From: Alphaproteobacteria bacterium
Lineage (GTDB): Bacteria > Pseudomonadota > Alphaproteobacteria > TMED109
Length of the DNA stretch: 32,609 nucleotides
Direction of reading: 5' to 3'
Assembly: GCA_022824395.1 (NCBI GenBank)
Contig: JAJDZX010000047.1
Coordinates: 1-32,609 of the forward strand
Program-made: the position numbers and the translations under genes
Notes under the pieces: generated by a model
Told to the model about the DNA's origin: nothing
Seen by the model: only the letters and a program-made list of their open reading frames with translations
Databases searched by the model: none
In this document: in pieces, positions 25,801 to 32,609 of the stretch
Numbering within the stretch: the stretch's first letter is position 1
Layout: each line of letters starts with the position of its first letter

Positions 25801-26169
25801 GATATCTTCGGCCAAACTCGCCCAACGCCCGACCAAGACACATGGAAGGTAAGGCGGGACCTCGACGTTGCCGACAGCCTCCTGAAGCAGTCGCTTGGCG
25901 GCTTCGTCCGATCCGTCGTTCAGGAATATCCTTGCCACCAACAAACCGAAGGATGATTTTCCGCAACCGTAGGGCCCGGTAATGCGGAAGGCGCGTTGCG
26001 ATGAGCCGCGACTCAATCCCGTGACGATCCGCTCAAGTCCATCTCGAACGGACGGAGCGAGGATGTATCCGTCGAGCGCGTCAGGATCGAAGAGATCCCG
26101 CTCCATGTCGACGGCGCGGAGGTACCTTCGTCCTACAAAGACTTTCTCTTCGATCAGTGTGCGAGCCAC
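22798..26169 (-). CDS. sspC: Giant P-loop ATPase, SspC-like (DNA phosphorothioation)
   Basis: A 1123-residue protein with a Walker A motif GPYGCGKSS at 65-73 and a Walker B segment LLLLIDEMGRYLEF around Asp186-Glu187. The rest is long, probably mostly helical and not recognisable to me. The opening FVGRRYLRAVD followed by DGYILAPSVRDGLERIV is like the large ATPases encoded between DUF4007 and PAPS-reductase genes in ssp loci, where SspC is an ATPase of the modification complex. It begins with GTG at 26169 within the end of the DUF4007 gene (16-base overlap) and overlaps the next gene by four bases, so translation is chained. Assignment is mainly from context. Confidence 0.75.
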   Translation of the reverse strand: MARTLIEEKVFVGRRYLRAVDMERDLFDPDALDGYILAPSVRDGLERIVTGLSRGSSQRAFRITGPYGCGKSSFGLLVARIFLNDGSDEAAKRLLQEAVGNVEVPPYLPCVLVGRWASLAEDILRTLIETASSPTIRDRTTVAEARKILAMRQEGKRDVRPALELLSEFAIRLSRKRGCGLLLLIDEMGRYLEFAAGNRKREDPSIFQLLAERAGGSGTAPLGVIGFLHHRFGDYVAGMGEWVEGEWARSSERYEEIAFQESTEQTLHLVAEALNPVGTHSVDVRKAARSVYSEAHSRHIFATSASRVRTLAESLYPIHPATLACLASTSRRFGQNERSVFSFLQSLEPGGFRRFAHGKEYGPAIWYRLDELYDYLAAQGSFRFRSTEREKRWQLAADAVMTCADMDPLHMSVLKLIGVMSVLEPVPGLACDVSDVAWCLGLDEKQANAALETLVGRGVVHKRSYRGDFSLWSHTSVDLEKWMEDAKAAVPATNWIGTELQRLPPTRPIVAQRHYHQTGTLRTFANVVGTKTVEPSADVDGTILVITVHPDEDYEEAAERARRISADAGPLAIIRQRRFTASDVARAHDLACWRWIHSNCQELRIDDVARGEVDRRIATLETELLRELASFSKLGEALGQESWYHNGEEAEVGSRTALSRFLSDICDEVFSEAPLLRNELINRDKLSPAIAAARTRLFELMVERGSEEALGLEGAPPERTIYLSLFYASGLHRVVDGVFGFHPPPRDDPLRWGPSWRLIDKVAQCGEVIGLDDLLMELARPPVGLRKGPALLILATYLICKNREVAVLERNSFQPAITTAHFMRMAKNPGNFAVRHVSTEYGEEVLEALRSNLSVWAGDPPKAELKALVEGLYRWWLTMPPYTKMTRSVDERTQAVRAALERGREPIELVLETLPKACDALQDGAVNVEMFATALDVALVDIADAFPSLRKKAEAHLLDAFAARSLSELREQIRTDYAGQELELRDFGLRGFVDRALNPETTHQAWLDGVASLVTGRRLESWDDDTVDTFGYEVRALAQRLARRLALIRESRAQKSPITAVHVTSSDGTERSMYVRTTGNGLASSPTAKEMREVLRQSDSPGALLVALLSEQLATESTREDLE

Positions 26170-27095
26170 GCCAACCTGCCCACTTCTTTCAAGTGGTCCG
26201 AACCACGGGCCACCAACTCAAGCCCGCCGGCTCCATCTTCTCGCAACTCAAGCCCGGAAGCAGCGGCCGCAAATTCTTCCAGCTTCCGGTGCAGAGACAT
26301 TTCGTCTAGGCGGAAGGCTGCCCCTGGCGAACGTCGATCCAATAAGAGGCTCCTCATCGAAATGGAGCGACTGTTCGGCGCCACGCCATTCCAGAAATCT
26401 CGCAACGCATAGGCGAACGCCCGTACGTCCAGTTCTGGTTTCTGGCCTCTAGGCAGCCGCACCACAACCGCACCATTCGCCGTCTGCGTCTCCAAGAGAT
26501 GAAGCTCCTGCAAAGGACAGCCCAACGACTCGTCTCCCGTTGTGGCAGCCTTTACCCGGCCAAAGTCGTAGCTTCGGATCAGCATATCCACGTGCGCAGC
26601 TGCCGTCCCCGACGAAATCGCCCCTCGGGCAGTCATGGCTCTGTTCCTGACCAGTTCGACAAGTCGTTCCTTGGACACCTCGACATCCTGCATCTCAAGG
26701 AAAGCCGTCACCCATGCTCCCAATCCACCGTGGATCGTCACGTTCCAATGCAGGCGCCAGATCGAGCTCACATCCTCCAAGTAACGGTCCAGTCCCGTCT
26801 GCGGATCGAACAACCTATGGGCGAAATTCGTGTTGGAGGCTATTCCCCGCTCCACCACGATGAGACCGAACACACCGCCCCAGAAGCGAAGCGCCTTGAC
26901 CATGTTTCGTCCCAGCCCAAGGGCGAGAATCGCTCTGTCATCATTTGAGAAGACTTGCGGATCGCGCTCTACCTCCTCATAGAGCTTCGGAAGCCAGCCG
27001 TAGCGACAAGCGAATGACTCGTGCCCCGAGAACACCACGGCTCTTCCACCATCTCTGTCCCAAGCAACGCCATCCTCGAGCCGTTCGGCGCTCAT
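26154..27095 (-). CDS. sspB: DUF4007 protein, SspB-like nickase candidate
   Basis: A 313-residue protein. FSGHESFACRYGWLPKLYEE near residues 22-41 is the typical beginning of DUF4007 proteins. LGLGRNMVKALRFWGGVFGL and the later IHGGLGAW are other conserved pieces. In single-strand phosphorothioation systems the DUF4007 protein SspB has been reported to nick DNA and to be required for modification. The ATG at 27095 overlaps the stop of the cysteine desulfurase gene (ATGA), and the 3' end overlaps the ATPase gene by 16 bases. I could not point to the catalytic residues of a nickase from sequence alone. Confidence 0.82.
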   Translation of the reverse strand: MSAERLEDGVAWDRDGGRAVVFSGHESFACRYGWLPKLYEEVERDPQVFSNDDRAILALGLGRNMVKALRFWGGVFGLIVVERGIASNTNFAHRLFDPQTGLDRYLEDVSSIWRLHWNVTIHGGLGAWVTAFLEMQDVEVSKERLVELVRNRAMTARGAISSGTAAAHVDMLIRSYDFGRVKAATTGDESLGCPLQELHLLETQTANGAVVVRLPRGQKPELDVRAFAYALRDFWNGVAPNSRSISMRSLLLDRRSPGAAFRLDEMSLHRKLEEFAAAASGLELREDGAGGLELVARGSDHLKEVGRLAWLAH

Positions 27096-28249
27096 GACTT
27101 TCGGACAGTCATCCTGTCATCCACTTCACCTCTCAACTTGCGCACCATGCCTCCAATGGCGACGGCGGCCTCGACCACCTCCTCTTCAGTCGTGGTTCGA
27201 CCGAACCCCACGCGAACGGAACCTTCGATCATGTCCTCCGGCAAGTCCATGGCCAGAAGCACGCGCGAAGGTGCGATCGCTCCCGAGGAGCATGCCGACC
27301 CGGTTGAAATGGCGATCTGTGGCAGCATGGCAATTAGCTCGTCAGCGACGATCCCGGGAAAGCACAGGCTGACATTCTGCGGCACCCGTTCCTCAAGCGA
27401 CCCGTTCACGGAAAAATTCGCCGTTTCTTGGCTGAGCCGTTCAAGAAAGAGAGCCGACAAGCTTCTGCAGTGTTCCGTTTCCTCATTCAAACGTGCTCGC
27501 GCCAGCTCACAGGCCTTGCCAAAGCCCACGCATAAAGCGACAGGTACCGTTCCCGGCCTGATCCCTCCCTGTTGACCTCCTCCCGTCATCAAGGGCTTGA
27601 GTTGACCAATTCGATCACGGTCCGCACAAATGGCCCCAATTGCAGGTGGGCCATAAATCTTGTGCGCCGACAAGGTCACAAATCCTATCCCTGCGGACAT
27701 ATCGACCGGTACTTTCCCGAGAGCCTGGACGGCATCCGAGTGGAACGCCGTCCCAGCCTCCCCACACAGTGAGGCAATCGCCTCGACCGGCTGCACCGTG
27801 CCGATCTCGTTGTTGACCGCCATCACCGATACCAGCTCCGCAGAGTCGACATGCTCAGCTAGTGCATTCAAGTCCACGATGCCGTCCGGATTCACCTGAA
27901 CGACCTGAACCGTTGCACCCAACTGCTGACAGGCCTTCGCTGTTTCAGCCACGCATGGATGCTCAATCGCGCTCACGACGACCTTACAGTCGCGTTCGGC
28001 GAAACTCCGCACGACGATATTGGCAGCCTCAGTCGCGTTACCAGTGAAGATCACGCCTTCCGGATCGCCGTTCACCGCGCGGGCTACTTTTTCCCTGGCG
28101 ATTGTCACCGCCGTCTCCGCTTCTATGCCCCAGCCATGTTCGACCGAATGTGGATTCGCCGGCCGACACAACCACGGTTGCATTTCCTCCAGAACTTTCG
28201 GGTCCAACGGTGTTGTGGCCTGATAGTCGAGATAAATGCGCCGACTCAT
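27092..28249 (-). CDS. sspA: Cysteine desulfurase, SspA/DndA-like
   Basis: A 385-residue pyridoxal-phosphate enzyme of the NifS/IscS class that takes sulfur from cysteine. The N-terminus RRIYLDYQATTPLDPKVLEE and the cofactor segment LSAHKIYGPP with Lys197 are diagnostic. Cys320 in STGSACSSGAIAPSRVL is the persulfide-forming residue. It is the first gene of the chain that ends in the sspD-like gene, so its sulfur is probably meant for DNA rather than for iron-sulfur assembly. No iscU or iscA genes are adjacent. ATG at 28249. A minus-strand frame ending at 28246 overlaps it by ATGA but is not convincing as a gene. Confidence 0.9.
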   Translation of the reverse strand: MSRRIYLDYQATTPLDPKVLEEMQPWLCRPANPHSVEHGWGIEAETAVTIAREKVARAVNGDPEGVIFTGNATEAANIVVRSFAERDCKVVVSAIEHPCVAETAKACQQLGATVQVVQVNPDGIVDLNALAEHVDSAELVSVMAVNNEIGTVQPVEAIASLCGEAGTAFHSDAVQALGKVPVDMSAGIGFVTLSAHKIYGPPAIGAICADRDRIGQLKPLMTGGGQQGGIRPGTVPVALCVGFGKACELARARLNEETEHCRSLSALFLERLSQETANFSVNGSLEERVPQNVSLCFPGIVADELIAMLPQIAISTGSACSSGAIAPSRVLLAMDLPEDMIEGSVRVGFGRTTTEEEVVEAAVAIGGMVRKLRGEVDDRMTVRKS

Positions 28250-29156
28250 GACCCGGGCCTATGCCGGTTGCAGGGCGTTTCGTCGACGTTGCGGACTTTC
28301 CGAGAAAACACCTGTCGACACCCGCCGTACGGATAACGCGGAGACGTGCCCTTATGGCGATCGGCGACCCTGTCCCTCCCTGGTCGCACTTTGCGAGTGC
28401 CTATCCCGCATCCTGATTCGCCTACACCCAAAACGTTTCCATCAATGGTTGGTCTAAATTGCAGCGAACGCGCGTCGGCGGCCCGCGTCGTAGCCGCTTG
28501 GATGCGACCTCCCCTACCGCAGCCGCGGCATTCGACCAAGTCCATCTCGATCTGCATCCAGCGTCTTCTTGCCTCATCCGCAACGCTTGCGGCCGACCGG
28601 CAGGACACAAGATCCCAAACACTCGCATTCATCGACCTAGCCGTGATCTCCACATTCTCACCCCTCGCCACGGCTGCCATCGCATCGAAACCGGAAAGTT
28701 TCGACCCCCGGCCACTCGGTTCCGCCCCTTATCGATCCTACCGGCCGACATGGGACCGAATGAGCCGTATGGGTAGCACAGTCTCCAGCCCTTCGGGATG
28801 CTTAGCCAAGGTGATTTCCGGTAGGCTGGGGCCGGTGCACCATGTCGTACGAGCCAATCTTCCCGTCCCTGTAGCCCGTGTCAGTGCACTGTGCCCGGCC
28901 ACGTCTCCACCGCACTGTGGCACTGGACTTGCCGATGCACTCGTCATTTGCGACAAGCCGAATCGAAGGCTCAGTTACGACCGCGCGGCTGACGCAATGG
29001 CGGCCGCCTTCATTCCAGTCGAAGACGACGATCTGAAGGCCGGCGCCCGGCACCGATGCGCTCGCTTCGCACAGTCAGCGCGACATACACTACCGGAGTT
29101 GATCATGACCACAGGCCATACTGGCCGCCAGCCAGCCGGGGAGCGAGCCGCAGTCC
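28250..29156. other. 0.9-kb stretch upstream of the ssp genes without a convincing gene
   Basis: Frames on both strands overlap here, none with recognisable similarity. The minus-strand frame 28680-28246 (144 codons) ends in an ATGA overlap with the cysteine desulfurase start and contains a CRGCG string, so it might be a leader gene, but its later part looks random. A perfect inverted repeat TCGAAAC/GTTTCGA with a 6-base centre lies at 28685-28704. The promoter of the ssp chain should be in this stretch, but I cannot pick out clear boxes. Confidence 0.4.
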
Positions 29157-29660
29157 ATGGACGACAGCAAGCATTACCTCAATTCCGCATTCCGCGAGAA
29201 CCTCATCGAGCACCTTCTGGTCGGCGAGTTGCTGAAGCGCTCCTGGCAGAGAGGCGATTGCTCGATCGAAACATCGCGGCCCGAAGTGGATCGGTCGGGG
29301 TATGACCTCATCGCCGAGTGCAACGGGCACGTTCGCCACATACAGCTGAAAGCATCTTATCGCGGCTCCAGCACCGCAACCCAGAAAGTCAATCTATCGC
29401 TTGCCGAAAAGCCGTCGGGGTGCGTTGTGTGGGTGTATTTCGATCCCGATTCCCTCGAACTTGGACCATTCTTGTATTTCGGTGGGGGGCCCGGGAAGAA
29501 ACTGCCGGATCTCGAATCGTTCAGGACCGCGAAGCACGTCAAGGCGAACGCGCAGGGCGTGAAGACCGAGAGGCCCAACCATCGCGTCGTCAACAAGGGC
29601 CAGTTCACACCCATCGAATCAATCGAGGACCTGTGGCATCAACTCTTCGGCGACGCTTGA
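29157..29660 (+). CDS. Mrr/PD-(D/E)XK-like small protein
   Basis: A 167-residue protein beginning MDDSKHYLNSAFRENLIEHL. The segment DRSGYDLIAECNGHVRHIQL followed by Lys has Asp50 and then Gln63-Leu-Lys65, which is the Asp...Gln-x-Lys form of the PD-(D/E)XK nuclease core as found in Mrr-like proteins. VNLSLAEKPSGCVVWVYFD is a following strand-rich part. No specificity domain is present. I do not know a characterised homologue, and the protein could be an inactive member. It is oriented away from the ssp genes and stands between them and csaA, so a role in defence is possible but unproven. Confidence 0.65.
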   Translation: MDDSKHYLNSAFRENLIEHLLVGELLKRSWQRGDCSIETSRPEVDRSGYDLIAECNGHVRHIQLKASYRGSSTATQKVNLSLAEKPSGCVVWVYFDPDSLELGPFLYFGGGPGKKLPDLESFRTAKHVKANAQGVKTERPNHRVVNKGQFTPIESIEDLWHQLFGDA

Positions 29661-29938
29661 CCTCGCTCGCAAGCCCCAGTCCCCTCATGATCCTGTTCCG
29701 CCGCTGACCCGCCGCCGCGTGCTCGGTGAGCGATTGAGCGGCAGGGGAGGCAGCCCGCACTAAGCGAGACCGTGTCCGCTGCCTCACCGCATCGAGTTAT
29801 CAGGACCGGTGCCATGTTCTTTTTTCTCGCCGATGCGCGCCCGGCCGAGGAGCTGGACTCTATCGATCGCGCTGGTCCACGCCTCCGTCCTCAAGCCGCG
29901 TTCCAGCATGTCCAAGTGTCGGCAATGCATTGCCGGAT

Positions 29939-30277
29939 CTACAGCAGACGGGCTCCCAGAGGCACTGCCTCGTCTGGTACGCAGAGCACCACCCCCCCGT
30001 TTTCATCTTTGAAACCAGTGATCAGGCACTCCGACTTGAGAGGGCCGATCTGCTTTGGCGGAAAGTTGATTACTCCAACGACGAGGCGGCCGACCAGATC
30101 TTCTGGCCGGTAGTTCGCGGTGATCTGCGCGCTCGACTTCCGGGTACCGATCGTCTCCCCGAAGTCCACTTGCAGGACGTAGGCTGGCATCCGCGCCTCT
30201 TCAAAAGGTTCCGCGCTTACCACCTGCCCAACGCGTATCTCCACCCTCTTGAAGTCATGCCACTCGATGGTTTCCAT
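29939..30277 (-). CDS. csaA: CsaA-like chaperone / tRNA-binding-domain protein
   Basis: A 112-residue single-domain protein of the tRNA-binding (EMAP/Trbp111-like) OB fold. The opening IEWHDFKRVEIRVGQVVSAE is typical of CsaA, as are YVLQVDFGETIGTRKSSAQI and LVVGVINFPPKQIGPLKSE, with the C-terminal FKDENGGVVLCVPDEAVPLG closing the fold. CsaA acts as a secretion chaperone in Bacillus and binds unfolded protein. The ATG at 30277 follows GGGAGAG. A longer frame to 30589 is a shadow of the divergent gene. It is a housekeeping-type gene, so the island may end before it. The 278-base stretch 29661-29938 shows no gene. Confidence 0.93.
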   Translation of the reverse strand: METIEWHDFKRVEIRVGQVVSAEPFEEARMPAYVLQVDFGETIGTRKSSAQITANYRPEDLVGRLVVGVINFPPKQIGPLKSECLITGFKDENGGVVLCVPDEAVPLGARLL

Positions 30278-30353
30278 GAAAGCTCTCCCTTTTGCGCTGT
30301 CGTGGTGGGTTTCTTTACACTGCAACAGGTCGAACTGTCGCCCAGCCGGCAAT

Positions 30354-30677
30354 ATGTATCTCGGTCGGGCATTGGATGAGCAGTTTTCTGCGTTTGCAGA
30401 GCGCGTCTTCCAGGTGCTCATGGATGCCGAAGAGCCAGTCACCCAGCGCCAGATCCGCGAACGGGTCGCAGCCCGCCCGGCAACCGTCACGAACATCCTA
30501 GAGAAACTGGTCCGCGATAATCGGGTCGAGCACAACCCTTCTAGCGGATACCGTCTCGCTGGTGAAGAGGGCTGCACGTCGCAGGTCATCAGCGAAGGGG
30601 CCCAAGACCCGGCGCACCGTCGCGACGCTGAAGCCCGCCCGGGAGATGCGCCGCGCCCGCATGATTGCCGGCGATAG
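30354..30677 (+). CDS. Winged-helix DNA-binding protein, small
   Basis: A 107-residue protein, divergent from csaA with 76 bases between starts. Residues about 10-70 form a winged helix: FAERVFQVLMDAEEPVTQRQ, then RERVAARPATVTNILEKLVR as recognition region and a wing ending at GYRLAG. After GEEG the sequence turns Ala/Arg/Asp/Pro-rich without structure. A neighbouring frame from about 30559 reads as a basic tail (RRTVATLKPAREMRRARMIA) that would suit a DNA-binding protein better, so a frameshift near 30560 is possible. It could control csaA or itself. Confidence 0.6.
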   Translation: MYLGRALDEQFSAFAERVFQVLMDAEEPVTQRQIRERVAARPATVTNILEKLVRDNRVEHNPSSGYRLAGEEGCTSQVISEGAQDPAHRRDAEARPGDAPRPHDCRR

Positions 30678-31039
30678 TGCCAGTGCGTTCAGCGCAGTGC
30701 TTCACACCCGTTCCCTCGCTCGCGTCAGCGAGGCCGTCCGCTCGATCGCCGCGGCGGCTCCGATCCGCCGGGTTCCCCGGCGTCGATTTCCCGACCTCCC
30801 GTTCAACGCGATACAGGCTTCCGACCCGCTGGGCGGGCCTCGGTTTTCACACCCGACGCACCGATGGTGCCCAATCTGCCAGCGCCCGCCGTCGCATGAA
30901 CGGACAGAAAATCCCGTGACTACAGGGCCTTACGGCCCGACCCGTCCAGCGCCGCCGCGCGGCTTCCCCGACGAAACGCCGCCGCGGCTGCTTCCTGTGC
31001 TCACACCCAGCCGCGCGGCCCGAACGAGGAGCCGCGACC
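30678..31039. other. Intergenic stretch before the integrase pair
   Basis: These 362 bases hold no supported gene. The only long frame here runs on through the integrase genes in another phase and is rich in arginine and proline. No tRNA, no copy of the tRNA-Arg 3' end and no clear att core was seen. The ribosome-binding AGGAG of the first integrase is at 31027-31031. Confidence 0.5.
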
Positions 31040-32230
31040 ATGAGCGACAATCCGAAGTCCACCTTTGCCCGGCGCGTCCGCACCGCCAAGCCGCGCGCCA
31101 AGCGCTACGACATCCGCGACGACGTGATTCCCGGCCTGTTCCTGCGCGTCTCTCCCAGCGGCGCGCGCAGCTTCGCCCTCGACCGCGCAGCGCGCGGGCG
31201 CAGGCGCTTCGCCACCCTTGGCGACGCCGACGCCATGACCATCCCCGAGGCGCGCGCCGAGGCCCGCAGGCTGATCGCCGCCTTCACCGAAACGGTCAGG
31301 AACGACGGCGGCCCCCGCACGCCGGGACAGCCGATGGACGCCTTCGCCGCCGAATTCCTCGACCGGCAGGCCCGGCACTGGAAGCCCGCGACCCGCGAGA
31401 CCAACGCCTACATCGTGCGCAACCACATCCTGCCCGCCTTCGGCGGTCTGACCGTGGACGCCATCACGGTGGAGCAGGTCCGCGACTGGTTCGCCGCCAT
31501 GAGCGACCGGCCCGGCATCGCCAACCGCGCCATGCCGGTGCTGTCCATGATGATGCGCATGGCCGAGCTTTGGGGATACCGCACCCACAACTCCAACCCG
31601 TGCCGGAACACAAGGCGTTACCGGATGAAGCCCGTGGAGCGGTTCCTGACGGCGGCGGAAATGGCGCGGCTCAACGCCGTGCTGACCCGCGACGAGTTCT
31701 GGTGCCCGCACATCGTCGCCATCGTCCGCCTGCTGATGCTGACCGGCTGCCGCTTCGGCGAGATCGCCGCGCTGGAATGGGACTGGATCAGGGACAGGCG
31801 CATCCACCTTCCCGACTCGAAGTCCGGGCCGCGCACGGTCTGGCTGTCGAGCGCCGCGCGCGCGGTGATCGACGCCATCCCGCGATACAGCGCGGATTGC
31901 CCGTATCTCTTTCCCGCCCGTCCGCCTACGCGGCCCATCGACAACATCGCCTTCCAGTGGGACCGCATCCGCGACGAGGCCGGATTGCCCGGCCTGCGGC
32001 TGCATGATTTGCGGCACAGTTGGGCGTCCACCGCCGCCATGAACGGCGTGGACATGGTGACCATCGCCAAGCTGCTCGGTCATGCGCTTGTCGAGACCAC
32101 CGAGCGCTACGTCCACCTGTCCGACCAGTCCGTTGCCGACGCCGCCGACCGGGTGTCGGGGCGTATCGGTGCTGCCCTGGCCGGAAGGGGCGCGGAGCGC
32201 GAGGGAGGGTGCGACCATGCCCAGGGTTGA
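31040..32230 (+). CDS. Tyrosine recombinase/integrase, complete
   Basis: A 396-residue P4-like integrase with all catalytic residues: Arg238 (LMLTGCRFGEIAAL), Lys261 (DSKSGPRTV), His322 and Arg325 (LHDLRHSWAS), His348 (LLGHAL) and the nucleophile Tyr357 (TTERYVHLS). The N-terminal part (PGLFLRVSPSGARSFAL) is the arm-binding domain, and 100-195 is the core-binding domain. ATG at 31040 follows AGGAG. It overlaps the next integrase by 14 bases. The catalytic box resembles that of the broken remnants near 16500, so related elements have visited this region more than once. No excisionase is visible. Confidence 0.95.
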   Translation: MSDNPKSTFARRVRTAKPRAKRYDIRDDVIPGLFLRVSPSGARSFALDRAARGRRRFATLGDADAMTIPEARAEARRLIAAFTETVRNDGGPRTPGQPMDAFAAEFLDRQARHWKPATRETNAYIVRNHILPAFGGLTVDAITVEQVRDWFAAMSDRPGIANRAMPVLSMMMRMAELWGYRTHNSNPCRNTRRYRMKPVERFLTAAEMARLNAVLTRDEFWCPHIVAIVRLLMLTGCRFGEIAALEWDWIRDRRIHLPDSKSGPRTVWLSSAARAVIDAIPRYSADCPYLFPARPPTRPIDNIAFQWDRIRDEAGLPGLRLHDLRHSWASTAAMNGVDMVTIAKLLGHALVETTERYVHLSDQSVADAADRVSGRIGAALAGRGAEREGGCDHAQG

Positions 32231-32609
32231 CCTAACCGCCAAGCTGGCCCGGCAGAGCAAGCCCGGCCCGAAAGACGCCATCCTGTTCGACAAGGCGTTG
32301 CCCGGCTTCGGGCTGCGCATCCACCCGTCGGGCCGGAAGGTCTGGATCGTGCAGGCTCGCATCGAGGGGCGGAGCCGCCGCATCGTCATCGCCCGGCATG
32401 GCGAGATGGAGCTTGCCGAGGCCCGCCGCCGCGCCCGCGACATGCTCGCGCGCATCCGTGCGGGCGACAATCCCGCCGAAGACATCCGCAGGGAGAAGGA
32501 GACCCCAACCTTGCGGGAGTTCGCGGACGAGTATCTGCGGCGCTCGGACCCGCACTGGAAGCCGTCGGGCCGCGAGACCGTGCGCATCTACCTCAAGGCC
32601 CGCATCCTG
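32217..32609 (+). CDS. Second tyrosine integrase, N-terminal part (cut by window end)
   Basis: The first 131 residues of a P4-like integrase. RVDLTAKLARQSKPGPKDAI and FDKALPGFGLRIHPSGRKVW form the DUF4102-like arm-binding domain, followed by ARIEGRSRRIVIARHGE and a linker RIRAGDNPAEDIRREKE. The core-binding domain begins with TLREFADEYLRRSDPHWKP and runs out of the window. The ATG at 32217 lies inside the first integrase gene (14-base overlap) after GAGGGAGG. A tandem pair in one operon suggests that both are made together and perhaps act as a pair. Confidence 0.9.
   Translation, partial: MPRVDLTAKLARQSKPGPKDAILFDKALPGFGLRIHPSGRKVWIVQARIEGRSRRIVIARHGEMELAEARRRARDMLARIRAGDNPAEDIRREKETPTLREFADEYLRRSDPHWKPSGRETVRIYLKARIL

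Noticed and set aside
17512..28249. An SspE-type (DUF262/DUF1524) or DndFGH-type restriction gene
   Set aside because: I looked in all frames of the island for such proteins and found none. The only candidates for an effector are the ATPase/receiver pair.
28346..29305. Plus-strand frame of 319 codons
   Set aside because: Composition is Ala/Arg/Pro/Ser-rich without recognisable blocks, and it runs into the better-supported nuclease-like gene in another phase.
30562..32007. Long plus-strand frame across the first integrase
   Set aside because: It is an arginine/proline-rich shadow of the integrase in another phase. The integrase frame has all catalytic motifs.
14664..32609. A second copy of the tRNA-Arg 3' end as right attachment site
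   Set aside because: Reading through the stretch gave no match to the T-arm and acceptor sequence, so no att pair is claimed.
1..32609. CRISPR array
   Set aside because: The only short tandem repeats, at 46-136, have no spacers of the usual length (period is just 22-23 bases), and no cas gene is present.

Overview
The window is GC-rich proteobacterial DNA. Its gene content (CaiB-type CoA transferase, MaoC-like hydratase, DmdC-like acyl-CoA dehydrogenase, branched-chain-type binding protein, AmpG-like permease, pantothenate synthetase) would suit an alphaproteobacterium or a deep-branching marine gammaproteobacterium. I cannot place it more precisely from sequence alone.

Left part, 1-14663: mostly chromosomal housekeeping and acyl-CoA metabolism. 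It opens with decayed insertion-sequence debris (four 22-23-base repeats resembling IS21-family ends, then a frameshifted IS5-type transposase tail). Next come a coupled CoA-transferase/MaoC-like pair, a convergent acyl-CoA dehydrogenase, a permease, a Tat-exported substrate-binding protein, an enoyl-CoA hydratase, a solitary beta-class DNA methyltransferase, a small secreted protein and an amidohydrolase. An SH3-like protein, a split thiamine-diphosphate enzyme and panC then form a compact unit. The block ends at an intact tRNA-Arg(ACG), a classic integration site.

Island entry, 14664-17511: just behind the tRNA lie pieces of at least two and probably three different tyrosine integrases, all broken. 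A self-contained cassette sits between an N-terminal and a C-terminal integrase piece: a near-consensus sigma70 promoter, a ~70-nt two-hairpin RNA ending in an intrinsic terminator, and a DUF3800 gene. A truncated sacsin-type ATPase fragment follows.

Defence core, 17512-28249, minus strand: transcription order is cysteine desulfurase, DUF4007 protein, giant P-loop ATPase and PAPS-reductase-like ATP pyrophosphatase, each overlapping the next. This is the sspABCD gene order of single-strand DNA phosphorothioation. The usual partner SspE is not seen. After a 153-base gap with an inverted repeat comes a translationally coupled pair: an 806-residue protein with two GHKL ATPase modules (an Hsp90/MutL-like one and a complete histidine-kinase-like one) and a 639-residue protein with a receiver-like domain fused to an uncharacterised C-terminal region. 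I propose this pair as a phosphorelay-type effector or regulator module attached to the phosphorothioation system. This is the most exciting part of the window. The two pair genes look less GC-rich than the flanks.

Right edge, 28250-32609: a ~0.9-kb stretch with no convincing gene, a Mrr/PD-(D/E)XK-like small protein, csaA, a divergent winged-helix protein, and two overlapping tyrosine integrases in tandem, the second cut by the window end. These may mark the start of another element. No direct repeat of the tRNA 3' end was found, so the right boundary of the island is unresolved.
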